The notes under the pieces were generated by a model. That model worked only from the letters and a program-made list of their open reading frames with translations, searched no databases and was not told the origin of the DNA. 64,000 bases of DNA from Angiostrongylus vasorum (lineage: Eukaryota > Nematoda > Chromadorea > Rhabditida > Metastrongylidae). Below, piece after piece: positions 1-11,539 of this stretch (positions are counted from its first letter, which is position 1; each line of letters begins with the position of its first letter). Both the position numbers and the translations under genes were made by a program. The stretch covers positions 62,001-126,000 of the forward strand of contig JADANN010000352.1 in NCBI GenBank assembly GCA_018806985.1, read 5' to 3'.

Positions 1-91
1 CCAGCACTAATTTTTTTTCCACCAATATATTAGTACAAATAGTATGCGAGTGGAAAATGGTACAAAACGAAGAAAAAAAGTCAGGTATTTT

Positions 92-292
92 CACTTTTTA
101 TTTACTGCCTTCTACAAGTTTTCACGGCAAGGTATTATTTGTGAAACAACCACAATGATGCTGAGATATTTGCAAAACTCCGAACCGCAGGTGTCTGCGG
201 TGGGGAACGAACGCGCTTTTGTCTTTTCCGGGGAGTAACGCGTTCACCACCACACCATGCGGGTCCTTTGTTTCGCGTGTCTCTCAGCTGGT
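92..292 (-). mobile_element. Family B tRNA-like SINE, partial
   Basis: On the - strand this reads as the family-B body: a tRNA-like pol III region (GTGGTGAACGCGTTA as A-box-like, GCGTTCGTTCCCC as B-box-like) followed by TTTTGCAAATATCTCAGCAT. The same body recurs about twenty times in the window. The 5' part (the AACTGGGTTC segment) is missing. Confidence 0.75.
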
Positions 293-454
293 TTTTTTGC
301 AAATATGTCAGCATCGTTGTGGTTATTTCACAAAACTCAGATGCTCATTACTCAACAGATAGCTTGTAGAGCACCTTTAACGACGCAAGGGAAATTACAC
401 AAACAAGAAGGCTGAAGCAGATCTCGTTTTCGTAAGAAGCAATTTTCATATCCT

Positions 455-665
455 ATTGGAGGCTGGTCGTAAAGTGGTAGTTTATCACGAACACGGTGCT
501 AGTTCACCCCCGCACTGGGCTCACCTAGCATCTCAACCCGCCGAGGTAGGGAAATTGGTATCAGACTTCTCTGGTAAGAGTTCGCTTCCTGCAATCCAAA
601 TGGGAAGCACTCTAGCCCGTAGCTCCCAGGTCTCCTGAGAATTGACTCGACCATGATTCAACGAC
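455..665 (+). mobile_element. Family D SINE, partial
   Basis: Contains the central domain seen in other D copies (GGGAAATTGGTATCAGACTT at about 551) followed by the D-specific stretch of the type CACTCTAGCCC...GAGAATTGACTCGACCA. The tRNA-like head is degraded. Confidence 0.6.
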
Positions 666-1235
666 GTGTATAAGGAAGACGACGATCCATTAATATAAAT
701 TTTCTTTTGGTTGCCATCACGTGGAAGACTCAGTTTAAAACTCGTAAAACACGGGTCTGAGAAGATCTAGAGATAAATAATAAAGAACAATAAAAAAACA
801 AAGAAGGAAAAGAAGACATAACATAGAAAAAGAAATTCCGAGAAGCGTCAGTTCCTACTAAAAAAATGGTATGATGACAACTTCGTGCATGTTTTTTTCA
901 AGTGAACGGAAACTTGGGATCGACATCTGGGCTATAATTAACCCCATAAACGGAAATATGTGAGTAATTACAATGACTGTAGGATATCAATGGCAGCGAG
1001 ACGTAGTCGATTGAATAATTCGAACATGGAATATTCGAGTAACCGGGCTTTTTAAAAGTGGTGAAAATTTACGAAGGAAAAAACGAAAAAGCTCGCACAG
1101 TTAAATGATCCCGATGAGAACTAAGCTACGGAAGTTTCTTCACCCATAGATTCATTTTTATCACTGTTTACTATTAAGCACAAAAGTATCATAAGGTGAA
1201 GCTTACTAATTATTTAGACTATTACGACACTTTTA
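666..1235. other. Unassigned AT-rich DNA
   Basis: A-rich intergenic sequence. No repeat family, convincing exon or RNA gene was recognised. Confidence 0.5.
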
Positions 1236-1395
1236 ATGGGGCCAGAAGCACAATGGCACTTATGTCGTTTATCACAAACGTAGGGTGCTTGTTCGACTCG
1301 GTCCCAGGCCCACTAAGCGCTCCCTTTCCTCCGTCTCTGCAAATTGGTACCAGAGTTGTCTGGAACCAACTCACTCTACTCTATAAGTAGATCTG
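1236..1395 (+). mobile_element. Family D SINE, 5' half
   Basis: Reads with a tRNA-like head (GCACAATGGCACTTATG, then CTTGTTCGACTCGGTCCC as B box) and then the shared central domain (GCAAATTGGTACCAGAGTTG). The D-specific 3' region is missing. Confidence 0.6.
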
Positions 1396-1431
1396 AAGAT
1401 GAGTCACACAAATAAAGAAGGTAAGCCACAA

Positions 1432-1795
1432 TGATACACTTTTTATTTACCGCCTTTCTTCTTCATATCAGAGCATGACGTGAAATACAATTACAACAAT
1501 GCTGAGATTTCAACGAAGCTGAGATACTTGCAAACTCTGGACCGCAGGTGCCTATGGTGGGAAGCGAAACGCGGTATTGTCCTTTCCGGGGAGTAACGCG
1601 TTCACCACCACACCATGCGGGTCCTTCGTTTCGCCGGTCTCTCAGTTAGTTCTATCGATCTTTTTTTTGCCATCAGCAATCACCCGTCAACGGGATTGAA
1701 CTGGGGAGCCCAAATCGGCATTGAACCCAGTTAGGCTGAGGCTATAGTTATATTCACAATTTTAACCTTTTTACTTACTGCCTACTCTTTTTGAT
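1432..1795 (-). mobile_element. Family B SINE, near full length
   Basis: Carries the whole family-B sequence on the - strand: AACTGGGTTC segment, GGGTGATTGCTGATGGC, the tRNA-like A/B boxes, the TTTGCAAGTATCTCAGC motif and the GCAGTAAGTAAAAAGGTTAA tail, which here also reappears upstream of the 5' part, as if the element came from a tandem unit. Confidence 0.75.
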
Positions 1796-1905
1796 GGCAG
1801 GTTTTGATGTTCGAGGCCATCGTCGACGATGAATGCGAAGAAAACGAATCGAACGAAAGTGATGGGACCCGCACAGATGATGTGATTACGGGTCATGTAG
1901 AACGT
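1795..1905 (+). mobile_element. Family D SINE tail fragment
   Basis: The stretch with GATGAATGCGAAGAAAACGA matches the 3' part of the D copies at 5580-5640 and 59900-59960 (GATGAATGTGAGGAAAACGA). It abuts the family-B copy directly. Confidence 0.45.
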
Positions 1906-2794
1906 AAAAGAAAAATTTTATTGTTAGTGACATTTTTTGCCCACTCTTATTATTAAGAGGGAATGGTATGAACTTCGTCAAAGATCAGGCATTGTCGTCT
2001 GTCGTCTGCACATTTTACTTGTGTTAGTTGTAGAAAAAAAGAAAAACTTATAATGTGAGAGAAACGTATTCTGCCCAAAAAAAAACTATTTCTCTATAGA
2101 TCGTTGTAATCAATGCCATAAAAGCTAAGAGTTTGAGTCAAATGATTCGAAAAACATACTTTCTTGTCATGATTATATCGTTGGTCCTAAGTGGAAAAAA
2201 AGCTGCGGCTATGATGAATTTGGAATCCATCTTCATTAAATAAATATCAAACGAGCTAATACACTTTAATGTCTAAGAGTTATAGCAGAGTGCAAGAGTT
2301 TATGAATAAATAACGTGAAAATTTCAAGAGACGATTACGATAAGGCCAAGCATAGGTATTGACAGCCTATTTTTTAACAATTTTGGTGGCTACATCTCAA
2401 TTCTTTCCGTAGAATCATTTCGCCCAATCTGTAATGACGAATGGGTTCAGTGAACAACGTCGTACTTTTAGACATCATGCAAAAAGCAATCAAGAAAGCA
2501 TTGATAATTATAGGTATTGATTGGTCTCTGCCTACATTGTTTTGTGAAATCTTCGAATGTGGATAAAGAACGTGAGAAAGCGCTCAAAAAATACCTTTTC
2601 CAGATGAAAAGAAGGATGGAGAATGGGATTCAAAGCATGAACACTAGAAGCCTTTACAAAAATGATGTATAATAAAATAATAAAAGAACAAACGTGGTAT
2701 TCACCGTTTCTGAGGAAGAAAAAAGAAAAAGAAGGAATTGAATCGAAAAAAACACAAGTGGGGGGAAGGGATCCGAAGCCTAAGCTACGTTAAC
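1906..2794. other. Unassigned AT-rich DNA
   Basis: A-rich + strand with frequent stops in all frames. No repeat or exon recognised. Confidence 0.5.
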
Positions 2795-3090
2795 GATCAA
2801 AAAATTGAAGATACCGTTCTGTATGCCAAACTATCAAAGATGAGGTGGGCCAGACGTATAGTGCATTAGAACGACAACCGATGGTCATGGGCCGTTAATG
2901 ATTGGATTTCACTAAATGTATAACGTGCTGCAGAAAGACTACCGACCCGATGTCAGAGTTCTTCACGAAAACTCTAAACGAAGGTGTGATGCTCAATGAG
3001 TCCATACAGCCTGCAAAACCCCGCTAGGCTACTCTAGCACGCGGTTGGTAGTAACTCGACGACCAACGTGCCCACAGATAGTACAGCTGG
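2795..3090 (+). pseudogene. RTE-type LINE fragment, ORF2 C-terminal region (decayed)
   Basis: Translation on + from about 2830 gives YAKLSKMRWARRIVH, stop, NDNRWSWAVNDWI, matching the RTE C-terminal motif known as YAK.SKIRWAGHV.R..DNRWTRAV.DWIPRD. A frameshift near 2950 continues into EFFTKTLNE, which fits the following ...W.DFFTK.L.E... segment, and later ATLARG. There are several in-frame stops and at least one frameshift, and no reverse transcriptase or endonuclease part is present. It is a dead 5'-truncated copy of a subfamily different from the LINE at 18693-22552, which has [18 protein letters not shown] at the equivalent place. Confidence 0.7.
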
Positions 3091-3493
3091 TACAAAACCG
3101 TAGCTTCTCGGGATAGGTGTAGAGTTAATACACCGTCTCTAAACGATATTTCTAGCGAGAATAAGGCCCCGTTTACCAGCCCTTTATTTTCAGCGAAATA
3201 ATTGCAGCTATAAAATGCTGCTTAAGAAAGGTCGCAGTTTTCCAAATGATGTCTGCAAAAAATGAGGCTTCTCTAGAGAATCGCAAGCCGGTGGGAGCAT
3301 ATTGCTTTGTAATGGTGGGAAAAATAGGCGAAATCGGCCACTATCATTCAATCCGTCCGCTGTTTGCCATCTACAAGTTCATAGCTTGAGTCACCCTTCA
3401 CAACATTTGTGGAATATTATATAACAAACAAATATACGAGGGAGTAAAGGTCTAGAAAATTATTTCGAATGATCAATCATATTCACATGAAAA
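3091..3493. other. Unassigned DNA downstream of the RTE fragment
   Basis: The first bases may still be decayed LINE 3' sequence; the rest shows nothing recognisable. Confidence 0.4.
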
Positions 3494-4022
3494 AATCCAC
3501 TGAAGTACAACCACAGTGAGCCTGAGATATTCGCAAAAACTGGACCCCAGACCAGATTTGAACCCGTGATTAGCATTTCCGGGTATCATGTATTGCCCTT
3601 TGCACTCTTGAGGTCCATGATTTGTCCCTCAGGAAGTTTTTTATCCTAATACTGCCATCAGCAATCAGCCGTCAACGGGAATGATCTGGGGAGCACAAAT
3701 CAGCATTGAACCCGGTTGAGGTCAGGCTGCAGTCAAAATCACTAACTTTAACTTTTTTCGTTTGCGGTTATTGCCATCTACTTTAGAATTTTCGTTGACG
3801 AGTGAATGTTAATGGCTTCGTTAGGGCAAAAAACTAGCTGAGAGAAAGACAGGACATGAGTCTCTGTGGAGCAGTGGGTAACGCATGAGCCCCTGAAAAG
3901 TGTAATCGTGGATTCGAATTTGGGCAAGGGTCCAAGTTTTGCAAATATCTCAGTATCGTTGTAGTTGAATCTCACATAATACCTTGCCGTGAAAAAATGA
4001 TAGGCAGTAAATAAAAGAGTTA
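3494..4022. mobile_element. Family B SINEs, divergent head-to-head pair
   Basis: 3494-3765 is a family-B copy in - sense and 3785-4022 one in + sense. The + copy has the clearest tRNA-like boxes in the family: TGGAGCAGTGGGTAACGC (A box) at about 3869 and GGATTCGAATTTGGG (B box) at about 3910. The same divergent layout recurs at 21710, 25990 and 55015. Confidence 0.75.
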
Positions 4023-4891
4023 AAGACTCACCGAAGTATTGGGAGAATTCAATATGTTGCCATAATGTCACACTGACTTATGCTAAGCCTTAACATGCGA
4101 GCGCTTATGGAACCTTTGGACATCCAGAGCGCTTCTTCCCAGTCCACCATAATATCCTTTGCTAGCCGAAGAGCCAATTCATTGCCACAGTTTCGCTATT
4201 CTGCAATAACACCATTATAGATTGTCGGCTATCGATTAAAGGAAGGTTCGATAACGTGATAACATCTCAATGAAATAATTCATTGTAATTTTGAACAACG
4301 TCAAAAACTAAAACAAGATTGAACGTCAACGAAGAACGGTTCGTTTCACTGACAATGTCGACCCTCTTACACGAAATATTAAGCAGGCGAAACAATCACC
4401 TTACCTGAAGCGATCAGTTTTCAGCTAATTCTCGAGAAATCAACGTTTATGAGACGCATATCTATTTCTAATACTTCGTGCTCTCAGCGGAGGAAACAGT
4501 GTGCAAAAGAAGTTGGGTACAAGATGAATTATAAGCTAAATTAAGCTAGGCATCAATCTATGTAGCACACAATCACAAAGAAGAGATTCCATTCTGTTGA
4601 TGAGATAGAACAAGAATCGGGCACTCATTGAATGTGCATTAAAATTCAAAAAATGGTAATCCTTTTTCTGGAAAACCCAATCATTGTGCGATGGGAACCC
4701 GGTAAGTCGAAATCAATGAAGAGTTCAATTCGTTGAAAAAAGTTAACTTAGCGAATGTATAACTAAAAAGCTACCGATGTAATTACCTGTTCATCCAACT
4801 CCTCGCATTATTTACGTATTTTTTCAACATTCTTGGTTATGCAACCTCCATGTATGTAATTTGAGAAGGGAGATGAGTCTGTGATTTTTCG
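4023..4891. other. Unassigned DNA
   Basis: No repeat family or supported exon. A strong - strand donor-like site (CTTCAG then GTAAGG, near 4405) has stops in all frames just upstream of it, so it was not used. Confidence 0.45.
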
Positions 4892-5168
4892 AAGGATAAA
4901 GCTCTCGACGTTGATCAATCCCTGAGGGACTGCGCCGTGCATTCGACTTCACTAAGTATCGTTGGAGGTGATTGAATGCAAATTTGGCCTTTACAATGAC
5001 TCGCGGTGGCCTACCGATGTATCCAGCCAGTGCTGCTATCCTCCCAGACAAGTCTGGTACCAACTTGCCGACCCCAGAAAGATGGAGGGCTTGGTGGGCC
5101 ATGGGCGCAGGGATCGATTCCATGTGCGTGTCGCAGTGGCGCCTCCAACCACTGCGCCACACGCGCCC
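4892..5168 (-). mobile_element. Family A tRNA-derived SINE, full length
   Basis: On the - strand it starts GGGCGCGTGTGGCGCAGTGG. The A box TGGCGCAGTGG lies at 5149-5159 and the B box GGAATCGATCC at 5111-5121. Then come the shared central domain with the short hairpin CCAGACTTGTCTGG, the family-specific body (AAGGCCAAATTTGCATTCAA) and a tail ending near GAGAGCTTTATCC. Both pol III boxes are intact enough for transcription to be conceivable. It is short, has no ORF of its own, and its class follows from the tRNA-like head. Open frames across it on both strands are not proteins. Confidence 0.85.
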
Positions 5169-5339
5169 ATTTTTCGGAGAAGCACTGGAATTATAGAAAA
5201 GGAAATTTCATACTGCGGTAAGCACGAAGAAAGCTTTGGCAACAATCTTAGCACTAATGTTTTGCATTCATTTTTTTCCTTATTAAAGGATGATGGCTGT
5301 TTCGACCTTTGCTCTCTAAAAGTAAAAAAAAGCACGAGG

Positions 5340-5715
5340 ACGGTACTGGTTCTTTCCCATTTAGGGCTCACCAAGTCTCTCATCTCTCCGAGGCGAGGAA
5401 AATTGGTTCCCGATTTGCCCTAGAAAAAATCGCTCTCTGCATTATAAGTGGCAACGTTCTAGCCAGGATACCTCAGGAATCCAGGGAGTATTGTTCGACC
5501 ACCATTCTAAGATAATCAAGATGAAATGGAAATCCTCAAGCAGCAGCCAAAGCCACAGGTAAAATTTGGAACACCTTGGTGGATGGCTGATGCGAGGAAA
5601 CGAATCGAATGCGAGAAGTGCTCGGATCAACTCAGTAGATGTGAAAAAGGAGGACAACTGACGAAGAATGGAGCGTTTGACGTCGATCAAACTAACAGGG
5701 ATCAAACCCAAGCCC
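5340..5715 (+). mobile_element. Family D SINE, long copy
   Basis: One of the longest D copies: decayed head (GGTACTGGTTCTTTCCC as B box), GGAAAATTGGTTCCCGATTT central domain, then the D body (CATTCTAAGATAATCAAGA, AAGCAGCAGCCAAAGCC, GGATGGCTGATGCGAGGAAA). The body matches 60405-60725 closely. Confidence 0.7.
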
Positions 5716-5739
5716 GAAGCATCGAAACCATTTGTGGCA

Positions 5740-5962
5740 TCCTAGAGGTGGTTGAGTGCATGTTTAGTCCATACAATAAAATGTGTTTACCAACCAATGA
5801 ATCAACGCAATGTTTTTATCCTCCTAGACAAGTCTGGTACCAATTTGATGACTCTGCAGGGATAGAGGGCTTGGTGGGTCATAGGTGCTGGATTAAACCA
5901 TCGATCCATCCAGCGAGCATTGCAGCACACTCTAATCATTGCGCTACCCAATCCACTCATTC
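5740..5962 (-). mobile_element. Family A SINE, 3'-truncated
   Basis: Head and central domain of family A on the - strand (GATTGGGTAGCGCAATGATT; CCAGACTTGTCTAGGAGGAT). The tail seen in other copies is lost where it meets the D element. Confidence 0.7.
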
Positions 5963-6187
5963 TTGATTCCTATTATTAAGATCCAGCAGTAATACATTGT
6001 TTATACTTTGCCCGAAGAATTTCGGCTTGGTCGATTGATAAAATCTTCCATTACTCTCAGTAGTAGTACTCGTATTCTCTCGGGGTAGATTTGGGTCTTT
6101 TTACCGAAATTAGATAAGAACTATTTCCCATGTATTCTTTCTGTGAGGAAACATGGGGGTTTCCTTCACTCGTCAAACTCTTTCAGA

Positions 6188-6402
6188 ATACAACCATAAT
6201 GATGGTGAGATATTTGCCAAACTGCGGACCGCTGACGTATGATGTGGGGACCTTTGCGAGGGGCTAATGCGTTCACCTCCACACCATGCGAATCCTTCGT
6301 TTCGCCTTTTTCTTATCCTTCTTATTGACTTTTGCGTGCCATCAGCAGTCACCCGTCAACGGGTTTGATCTGGTAAATACAGATCGGCATTGAACCCAGT
6401 TA
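6188..6402 (-). mobile_element. Family B SINE
   Basis: Carries the AACTGGGTTC segment, GTTGACGGGTGACTGCTGAT, the tRNA-like middle and the CAAATATCTCACC motif on the - strand. It is diverged in the B-box region. Confidence 0.7.
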
Positions 6403-7434
6403 CCTCTTTCAGAATACAATAATATAGCAAACGATTTAATCTTCAGGACTATACAATAGCCCTAAAATAAAACGATTTGCCAGAACAAATGCTGCGGAAG
6501 TTTAGCTTTCTACGGTCTACAAGTGAACTGAGCTCAAACGGCCAATAGAAAATCGATCAATATATGCTTAGTCTTTTGCTTAGGTTATGTTCAGTGATGA
6601 CTTTTTTCACATATGATTTTAAGCCTTATGACCACTATTTAAATAAGTCTAAACAGATTTCAGCCCGTGATTGGGATGAAAAGGAGCAAAAAAAATAGAA
6701 ATGTAGTTTTGATCTACTCGATCAATAATTGTGCGAATTGCCGCAGTTTCGTGGTAGATCGTTTAGTGTTCTTGAAATCTGTCCCCATTCAACTTCTAAC
6801 ATCCCACCTTTACATTTTATGCATGTAAATAAAATAAATTACATATTTTACAAGGGATACAGGCACGAGTAAACTGGCCTCGCTGCAATTTCTTGCAAAT
6901 CCTCCTCGTTAAAATCGGCTTAAAAAGCTCATCGTACAAAAAAGTATAGTGGGTTTTAGCAAAAATTCGAGCAAAGGGACTCATGGGTCAGGCCTGATTT
7001 GTGAAGATGGAGAATGAAGACAAGCTGTACACCAGTGGTTATGGTCTGTGAAGGTACGACGAATTTCTCTGCTTCCTTTTCACTTTTCTTACTTTGTATT
7101 TACATATGATACCGGAATGCAATGCATTTTTGAGTTTCTTAGTTACATCAGTTCTGATTCGATTCGAAAATCCCCCATGTCGATTTGCCTCAACAGATAG
7201 GTGGTCAAAAAAATCAATAACGATGGTGTTGTGGCAGCCGAACTGCATTCGCCCCCCATTTTGCCGACGTTACCATTGTTCGACCGGTTGCAGTTTTTCG
7301 TCTAGTCTTCTCTTCTAGTCTTTTCTTTTTTTTTCACTTTTCCCCTATTATCATCAAAATCCCATTCCAAGTTTGCCTTCACGGGGTCTCTTAGCGTAAA
7401 ATTGTCTTATCACCTAAGGTTCTGTATAATTATT
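6403..7434. other. Unassigned DNA
   Basis: No repeat family recognised. At 7094-7248 both strands are open for about 50 codons, without start context or splice support. Confidence 0.45.
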
Positions 7435-7680
7435 CTTTATACTTCGATGTTGAATACAATCACTATGGTGCTGAGATATTCGCAAAAAGTTGAACCCCAG
7501 GCCAGATTCGAACACCCTTCCCAGGGCTCACGTTTTAACCACTGAGGCCTTTGCGTTGCCGTTCTTCTAGCCAGTTTTTTGCCCTGACGGTGCCACCAGC
7601 AATCATCCGTCAACGGGAACGATTTTAGGGGCACAAATCGACACTAAACCCAGTTAAGCTGACGCTGTAGTCGAAATGAC
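7435..7680 (-). mobile_element. Family B SINE (GGTTCGAATCTGG subtype)
   Basis: On - it reads AACTGGGTTTAG..., GTTGACGGATGATTGCTGGT, then a tRNA-like middle with the B box TTCGAATCTGGCCTGGGG and the CGAATATCTCAGCACCATAG tail. Confidence 0.7.
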
Positions 7681-7714
7681 AACATTTTGGTGTTACTTTT
7701 TGATTTTTTTTATT

Positions 7715-8112
7715 ACATCACTCGACATCCCATCTATCACAGTGTGCGGTTGGCAGTACTTCTTGCATTCGATTGGCTATCTCGCATTCACCATCCACGA
7801 AGGTCGTCGAACTTTTTGCATGTGGCTTTGTCTGCTGCTTGAGCATTCTTTCGTTTTTGTCAGGAATCTCGTTGAATGCTGGTTCAGTATATTCTCCCAT
7901 ATTCTCCCTGTAGTCCTGAATTAACCACGTTAGAGCGTCCCCACGTCGATTGGAGGGAATGTGGCTTATCCTAGACAAGTCTGATTCCATTTTATCGACC
8001 CCATAGGGATTAGACCTTTGGTGGACCCGGGTCGAGGTCGAGGGTCGAACCAGCGCGTGCGTAAGTTATGCCGTCCGCGTAGTGAACGGGATCGCTATCA
8101 CTGTGCAAGCGG
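7715..8112 (-). mobile_element. Family D SINE, long copy
   Basis: On - it has a tRNA-like head (GGAGCCGCTTGCACAGTGAT; B box GCTGGTTCGACCCTC at about 8050), the central domain (GGAATCAGACTTGTCTAGGA) and the D body through to the GAGCAGCAGACAAAGCC and GTGGATGGTGAATGCGAGAT segments. Confidence 0.7.
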
Positions 8113-9004
8113 CTCCCATATTTTAATATGACGAATGAAATTATTTATCAATAGTTCTTCAACAGACAGCTTTGAGTTGTGGTCCCTCATGCGGTTTATC
8201 TTATGCTTATCTTATCTTACTTCTACTCTTTAAAAAGTAGTTTTTTTGCCAGTCTCTATCTCTTTTTATTTTCCTTCTTTCGCTTGTTACTGTCCATATA
8301 CCCTACCGTTGACAATACGGATTTCCATGTGACTGCTTAATAGTTAGCGGATTTTATACTAAGATATTAAAATTAGTGAAGAATATACAGTTTATTACCT
8401 TTCCAGCGAATTTTTTACGTTCATTAAAACCGCTGGGGTTCAAGACATCCATGATCGAAGTCACATCTACAGTATCTTTCCGATTATTGTTTCATTTAAA
8501 TCTGCTATTAAATGTTTAGCCCGGTCGATTGTTCAAAGCTAGTATTTAGCAATAAAAATCCATGAACCGGATATGAGTTAGATTTGCTCCTCTTTCTGCT
8601 TTTCCGTGGTCAAGCACTTTTCGTGGTTCTTACGGTCACTGTAGAAAATGGGAAGTCACCGAGTTTGAATCCTTGCACAAATCCAATCCTAGTGAATAGG
8701 TGCATTCTTAGCGATAAAGTTTGTAATCTTCACAGTATCCCACCCTTCCTCTCTTTCCCAGTTTTAATTTTATTGCTGGCTGATTTTTTCGGTTACGGTA
8801 GATTTTTAGTACATCTGTCAATGTGTATCAGTTGATTCATTGCCATAGTTCATTGTAATCACTAGTTTTTGTACGTTGTAACAGCGACTCTTTGGTACCG
8901 TTTTAATAGTGAAAAAGATACTTAAGATGTAAAAGGTTAGTTGAGTCAGTAGTCTGTAATGGGTCCCACAATTCTTACATGTCTTTCCCACATCTCGCGA
9001 GAAA
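8113..9004. other. Mostly unassigned; one possible - strand exon
   Basis: No repeat seen. At 8399-8452 the - strand encodes 18 codons beginning MDVLNPSGFNE and ending at a GGAAAG/GTAATA donor. See the findings; no partner exon was identified. Confidence 0.3.
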
Positions 9005-9240
9005 TGTGGTTGTTAGAGATGCCACTCTCTTGGTTCGGTCCCGTAGCGGGCCAACAACGCCTGGCATCCTTTCGAGATCGGTGAATTGATACCAAACTTG
9101 CTAGGAAAGGCTAGCTTCGATCCACAAGTGTCGACGGCAGTTTTTCTTTAGGAGCTGGGAACGTTCTAATGGAGCTATCTCATAATTCCAAGCAGCAAGT
9201 CGACGAACATTTAACGACTTTATTGCAGAAACCGGTGTGG
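9005..9240 (+). mobile_element. Family D-like SINE, diverged
   Basis: B-box-like TTGGTTCGGTCCC near 9032 is followed by GTGAATTGATACCAAACTTG, which aligns with the central domain of D. The body is too decayed to confirm. Confidence 0.4.
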
Positions 9241-9894
9241 CAGGGGGATCCGTGTTTCCCAAGACTTTCGCGGCTGTCGAATTGCGATACAGTGGACAGA
9301 ACGAGAAAAAGTCCTGTGGTCTCACAAAAAATGAAGTCGGATCGTACAATGTATAGAATGTCCGTACATCACTCGTTGCATGTAATCACATTAATTCTTG
9401 ACTGACACGACCAGGCACCAACAAACTATCCATTCATCGGTCGTGCGCTAACAGTACGCTACTCCCTGGATTGTCACAAATACTTTCACATTCATGATTT
9501 CATACTCTTAATTTCTGCGGTTTTTGACAAAGAGGGTAACCATCGGTGCCCCACACAAGGCTGTGTCATGACGTAGGTTGACTGACAACATGCACTTGGT
9601 CTAGGTGACCTTGTTAGGAGATGAACGTTCATTTTACATCGCACTTTGACATTATGTATAGTTTCTCCACTCTCTACTGATGTTTGTGTTTTTAACCCAG
9701 AATCATTGGGAACGATGGGAAACAAATGGCAAATAATTCAAACAATGAAGATGGCCCCAGCTAGTAGATGAAATACAAAGGAACAATCGTTTATCGTAAG
9801 ATTGTAAATGGTAGCTCTTTGTTCTACGACTGCCGTCTAGACCAGACATGGTGTACATATACTATCGAAATATTCTGATTATAAATAAAAAAAA
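9241..9894. other. Unassigned DNA
   Basis: Nothing recognised. A 82-codon - strand frame at 9101-9349 overlaps the D-like element and has no splice or start support. Confidence 0.4.
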
Positions 9895-10172
9895 GGGTAA
9901 AGCTGTCGACGTTAATCAATCCCCGTGGGATGCGCTCTGCACTCGACTTCGTTCATTTGGAGGCGACTGAATGCATATCTGGCCTTTACAATGACTCGCG
10001 GTGGCCTACCGATGATGTGTCGAGCCAGTGCTGATATCCTCCAAGACAAGTCCGGTACCAGTTTACCAAACTCGGAGGAATGGAAGGCTTCGCGAGCTAC
10101 TGGCGCGTATATCGATTTCACGTGTGTTGCAGGGCGCCTCAGACCACTGCGCCTCACGCACCACTTTCTGAT
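9895..10172 (-). mobile_element. Family A SINE, full length
   Basis: Head GGTGCGTGAGGCGCAGTGGT (A box), B box GAAATCGATATAC (degraded), central domain with CCGGACTTGTCTTGGAGGAT, and tail ending GTCGACAGCTTTACCC on the - strand. Confidence 0.8.
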
Positions 10173-10708
10173 TATAGCAGGATTTAAAGTACGTCACGTG
10201 AACTTTCCGTCATTAATTCGATGCACGAAATTTCCGGACTTTCATCATCAAGTCATCAAATAACTTTATCTATGCAAATATACAGTACAGTTTTTCTTTT
10301 CCTTTAAATCGATAACCGTCAATAAATGAACCAATCCAGGAGTTGTTGCAGTTACACCACGTCGAAACTGGTGTTTGATTAGAGTTCTTATTCCTGGACT
10401 TTCCACTTTATCAGTTATTTTAAAGCGTTCTGCTTGGAAGGTCTCGTTTCGCTTTTTGGATACGGTATGCTTGATTGTTAAGTTTCCTTCTTCCTCGAAA
10501 AGGAATGCTAGGACGCAAGCCATACAGATTTTATAATTTCTGTATTTATATATTTACCTTATGTTCTTGCTTGTCTTCGTCTTAACTACTCGCCTGTATT
10601 CATAGTTCTGTTCCCAAAGGTTAAGGTAACAATGCGTTCATTCCTTCTTTATTATCATTATTATTTGCTATCTGTTGTTATCATTATTGATACTATTATT
10701 TAAAAAAA
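10173..10708. other. Unassigned; possible two-exon coding piece on the - strand
   Basis: An open - strand frame at 10637-10558 ends at an AAG/GTAAAT donor. It joins in phase to 10507-10420 across a 50-base intron. See the findings; confidence is low. Confidence 0.25.
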
Positions 10709-10980
10709 AGATAAAGAGCTCTCGGCGTTGAGCAATCCCTGAGAGATGCGCTATGCGCAGTTCATTAAGCATCGTTTGGAGATGATTGGATGCATATCTG
10801 GCCTTTACAATGACTCGCAGTGGCCTACCGATGTATCGAACCAGTGCCCCTATCCTCCCAGACAAGTCTGGTACCAATTTGCCGACCCTGGAGGGATGGA
10901 AGGCTTGCTGCGCCATGGGCGTGAGGATCGATCCCGTGTGTGTGTTGCAGGACTACCCCGACCACTGGCAACACGTGCCG
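10709..10980 (-). mobile_element. Family A SINE, full length
   Basis: Same layout as the copy at 4892. The central hairpin CCAGACTTGTCTGGGAGGAT is intact. The A box is eroded (GTTGCCAGTGGTCGGGG), while the B box keeps GGGATCGATCC. Confidence 0.8.
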
Positions 10981-11289
10981 TATATACTACTATTATCATC
11001 ATTAAATTACTATGAGTCGAACTTATCTAATTGCCGAATAAACACTGACGTCAGTTATGCGTAAACGTGACAAATGGCGAATGACTAAGTATTCATTGAA
11101 TGAAACAAAATCATGATGTTGTCAGAGAACGGAGAACAACTAGCACTACGTTATCCCTAGTGCGCTTATCTCTGCCTCAAGTACAGGATAGTCCTCCTAC
11201 TAAATAATCAGGTCTTAAGTTTTCGTCGAGAGTGAGTGAAAGCGCATGAAGATTTCACCAGAACCATTATTCACCTCGATACTACAGAA

Positions 11290-11391
11290 AACCACAATAG
11301 CTAAACCAGCAAAACTCCGAAAAATTGGAAATTATGCTGAGGCTCGCACAATCAGTGAGGATGGGTTATCCAAGTATCGAATTAAGTAAGT
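11290..11391 (+). mobile_element. Family C element, 3' end only
   Basis: Only the last ~100 bases of family C are present, including the RTE-like tail (GCTCGCACAATCAGTGAGGA, then TTATCCAAGTATCGAATTAA). It is 5'-truncated, as expected for target-primed reverse transcription. Confidence 0.6.
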
Positions 11392-11539
11392 ATTATTCTT
11401 CGGTGTTAGGCTATCGAAAACTGTCGAATCAGAAACTTTGATTTGAGAAGTGATTTCGAAGCAACCTGACTATGATCATTCAGCGATTCTACATTTTTTC
11501 GATTAATTCGATTTAAAATATTCACATCGTGACAACGAC

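Noticed and set aside
4962..5423. 153-codon + frame and overlapping frames on both strands
   Set aside because: They run through a family-A SINE and a D SINE; the same translations reappear at other SINE copies.
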